This document shows positions 42,225-43,433 of a stretch of 43,433 nt of DNA, piece by piece (the stretch's first letter is position 1; the number at the start of each line of letters is the position of its first letter). The position numbers were made by a program, and so were the translations under genes. This DNA is from CALCKU01 sp964607445. GTDB lineage: Bacteria > Pseudomonadota > Alphaproteobacteria > Caulobacterales > Maricaulaceae. The notes beneath the pieces were generated by a model. It had not been told where the DNA came from. It ran no database searches and saw only the letters and a program-made list of their open reading frames with translations. The DNA lies in NCBI GenBank assembly GCA_964607445.1, contig CAZSKN010000022.1:1-43433 (forward strand), read 5' to 3'.

Positions 42225-43253
42225 ATGGGACATCGTTTTGCAATCGTCGGCGCAACCGGCAATGTCGGGACTGAAATGCTCACGATTTTGGCTGAGAGCA
42301 ATCTTGAGGTTGACGAAGTATTTGCCGTGGCCTCGCGCCGCTCTGTCGGGCGGGAGTTGAGTTTCGGCGATCGTACAATTAAATGCCACGATCTTGAGAC
42401 ATTTGATTTTTCTAATGTCGATATTTGTTTGATGAGTGCTGGTGGGGATGTATCGAAAAAATGGTCTCCCAAAATAGCGAAAGCCGGGGCCGTCGTGATT
42501 GATAATTCCAGCGCGTGGCGTATGGACCCGGACGTGCCTTTGGTCGTTCCCGAAGTGAACGCAGATAAGGTGATGGAGTATACGAAAAAGGGCATTATCG
42601 CCAATCCAAACTGCTCGACAATACAAATGGTCGTCGCGCTTAAACCTTTGCATGACCGGGCTAACATAAAGCGCGTTGTTGTCAGTACCTATCAATCTGT
42701 TTCGGGCGGTGGTAAGAAAAACATGGACGAGCTTTGGCTACAAACCAAAGGTATTTATGCTAATGATGATTTAAAACCGCATAATTTCACCAAGCAAATC
42801 GCCTTTAATGTCATCCCTCATATCGATGTGTTTATGGATGGTGGCGACACGAAAGAGGAATGGAAAATGAAGGCCGAGACGATGAAAATCCTCGACCCGA
42901 AAATCAAAGTGACGGCGACATGTGTGCGTGTGCCGACCTTTGTCGGCCATGCTGAAGCGCTTAATATTGAATTCTCTGAGGAACTCTCAGCCGACGACGC
43001 GCGCGATATTCTGCGCGAAAGCCCGGGGCTGATGGTGGTGGATAAGCGCGAAGACGGGGGCTATGTCACCCCTGTTGAATGCGTTGGTGAATTTGCCACC
43101 TTTATCTCGCGTATCCGCGAAGATAGCACGCAGGACAATACGCTGAATATGTGGTGTGTCTCTGATAATTTGCGCAAAGGCGCAGCGCTTAACGCTATTC
43201 AGGTCGCCGAAGCGCTGGTGAATCGCGGCTTTAAGAGTAAGGCGGCGGCATAG
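42225..43253 (+). CDS. asd: Aspartate-semialdehyde dehydrogenase
   Basis: A 342-residue protein of normal length. The NADP-binding N-terminus is FAIVGATGNVGTEMLTILAE (residues 5-24). The catalytic Cys130 lies in NPNCSTIQMV, preceded by IDNSSAWRMDPDVPLVVPEV. The acyl-binding and active-site His region reads RVPTFVGHAEALNIEFSEE. The enzyme reduces aspartyl phosphate to aspartate semialdehyde, on the route to lysine, diaminopimelate, threonine and methionine. The start follows TAGGAGG. It stands alone, divergent from the beta-lactamase gene, and ends at a small terminator. Confidence 0.96.
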   Translation: MGHRFAIVGATGNVGTEMLTILAESNLEVDEVFAVASRRSVGRELSFGDRTIKCHDLETFDFSNVDICLMSAGGDVSKKWSPKIAKAGAVVIDNSSAWRMDPDVPLVVPEVNADKVMEYTKKGIIANPNCSTIQMVVALKPLHDRANIKRVVVSTYQSVSGGGKKNMDELWLQTKGIYANDDLKPHNFTKQIAFNVIPHIDVFMDGGDTKEEWKMKAETMKILDPKIKVTATCVRVPTFVGHAEALNIEFSEELSADDARDILRESPGLMVVDKREDGGYVTPVECVGEFATFISRIREDSTQDNTLNMWCVSDNLRKGAALNAIQVAEALVNRGFKSKAAA

Positions 43254-43280
43254 CGCGCGTGCCTTAACGCCTAAATTCAA

Positions 43281-43300
43281 GGCCGCTTATGCGGCCCTTT
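43281..43300 (+). terminator. Probable terminator after asd
   Basis: GGCCGC (43281-43286) pairs with GCGGCC (43291-43296) around TTAT, followed by CTTTT. The stem is short but G+C-rich, 27 bases past the asd stop. Confidence 0.65.
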
Positions 43301-43433
43301 TACGGGATGGTTTAAAACCTCGGCCTCTACGCTAATTTTCTTCGACCCAGCGCGCATATCCTCATCTCCTATTTGCCGCAATCTCATATGTGGCTCAAAC
43401 CCCATTGCGAAGCTTGGCCTAGTGTCTGAGATG

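Noticed and set aside
43297..43433. Open minus-strand frame running to the window edge (would end in HMRLRQIGDEDM...)
   Set aside because: Only about 50 codons are visible, none recognisable, and it would run through the asd terminator. It could be the end of a gene beyond the window, but this cannot be supported here.

Overview
The window reads as a chromosomal core region of an alphaproteobacterium, probably of the Caulobacterales/Hyphomonadaceae type. The reasons are a CcrM-type GANTC adenine methyltransferase beside rnhB, CtrA-like TTAA-N7-TTAA boxes at that locus, a 338-residue RpoA, an alpha operon without rpsD, a spc operon without rpmJ, and two tuf genes, one ahead of tRNA-Trp and secE. 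Base composition is roughly half G+C. I see no IS element, phage gene, CRISPR array or rRNA gene. Two runs of exactly 100 N (31949-32048 and 41443-41542) are assembly placeholders, and each lies inside a gene.

Layout. 1-12.1 kb: end of one tuf copy, tRNA-Trp, secE-nusG, rplK-rplA, rplJ-rplL, rpoB-rpoC, with two ribosomal-protein leader elements (an L1-site mimic before rplK, an L10 leader before rplJ) and a strong terminator after rpoC. 12.2-17.7 kb: three genes for predicted exported lipoprotein hydrolases (S9 peptidase, DUF3604/PHP-like protein on the minus strand, M19 dipeptidase) inserted between rpoC and the str operon. 17.7-37.1 kb: the str, S10, spc and alpha operons in nearly uninterrupted order (rpsL-rpsG-fusA-tuf-rpsJ ... 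rplO-secY-adk-rpsM-rpsK-rpoA-rplQ), closed by a terminator. 37.2-39.6 kb: ccrM and rnhB on the minus strand, divergent from a small exported four-cysteine protein. 39.8-41.1 kb: two translationally coupled glycosyltransferase-like genes. 41.1-43.3 kb: a subclass B1 metallo-beta-lactamase lipoprotein on the minus strand (split by a gap) and asd.

Most of the window is ordinary transcription and translation machinery. The unusual parts are two large-subunit ribosomal proteins with added C-terminal domains: L3 carries a linker plus a helix-hairpin-helix domain, and L15 carries a repetitive Lys/Ala/Thr linker plus a domain I recognise as DUF2853. Other points of interest are the B1 metallo-beta-lactamase, CtrA-like boxes around the ccrM/rnhB locus, and a helix that could mask the rpsL ribosome binding site. 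All family assignments come from reading the sequence against remembered motifs; no database search was run.
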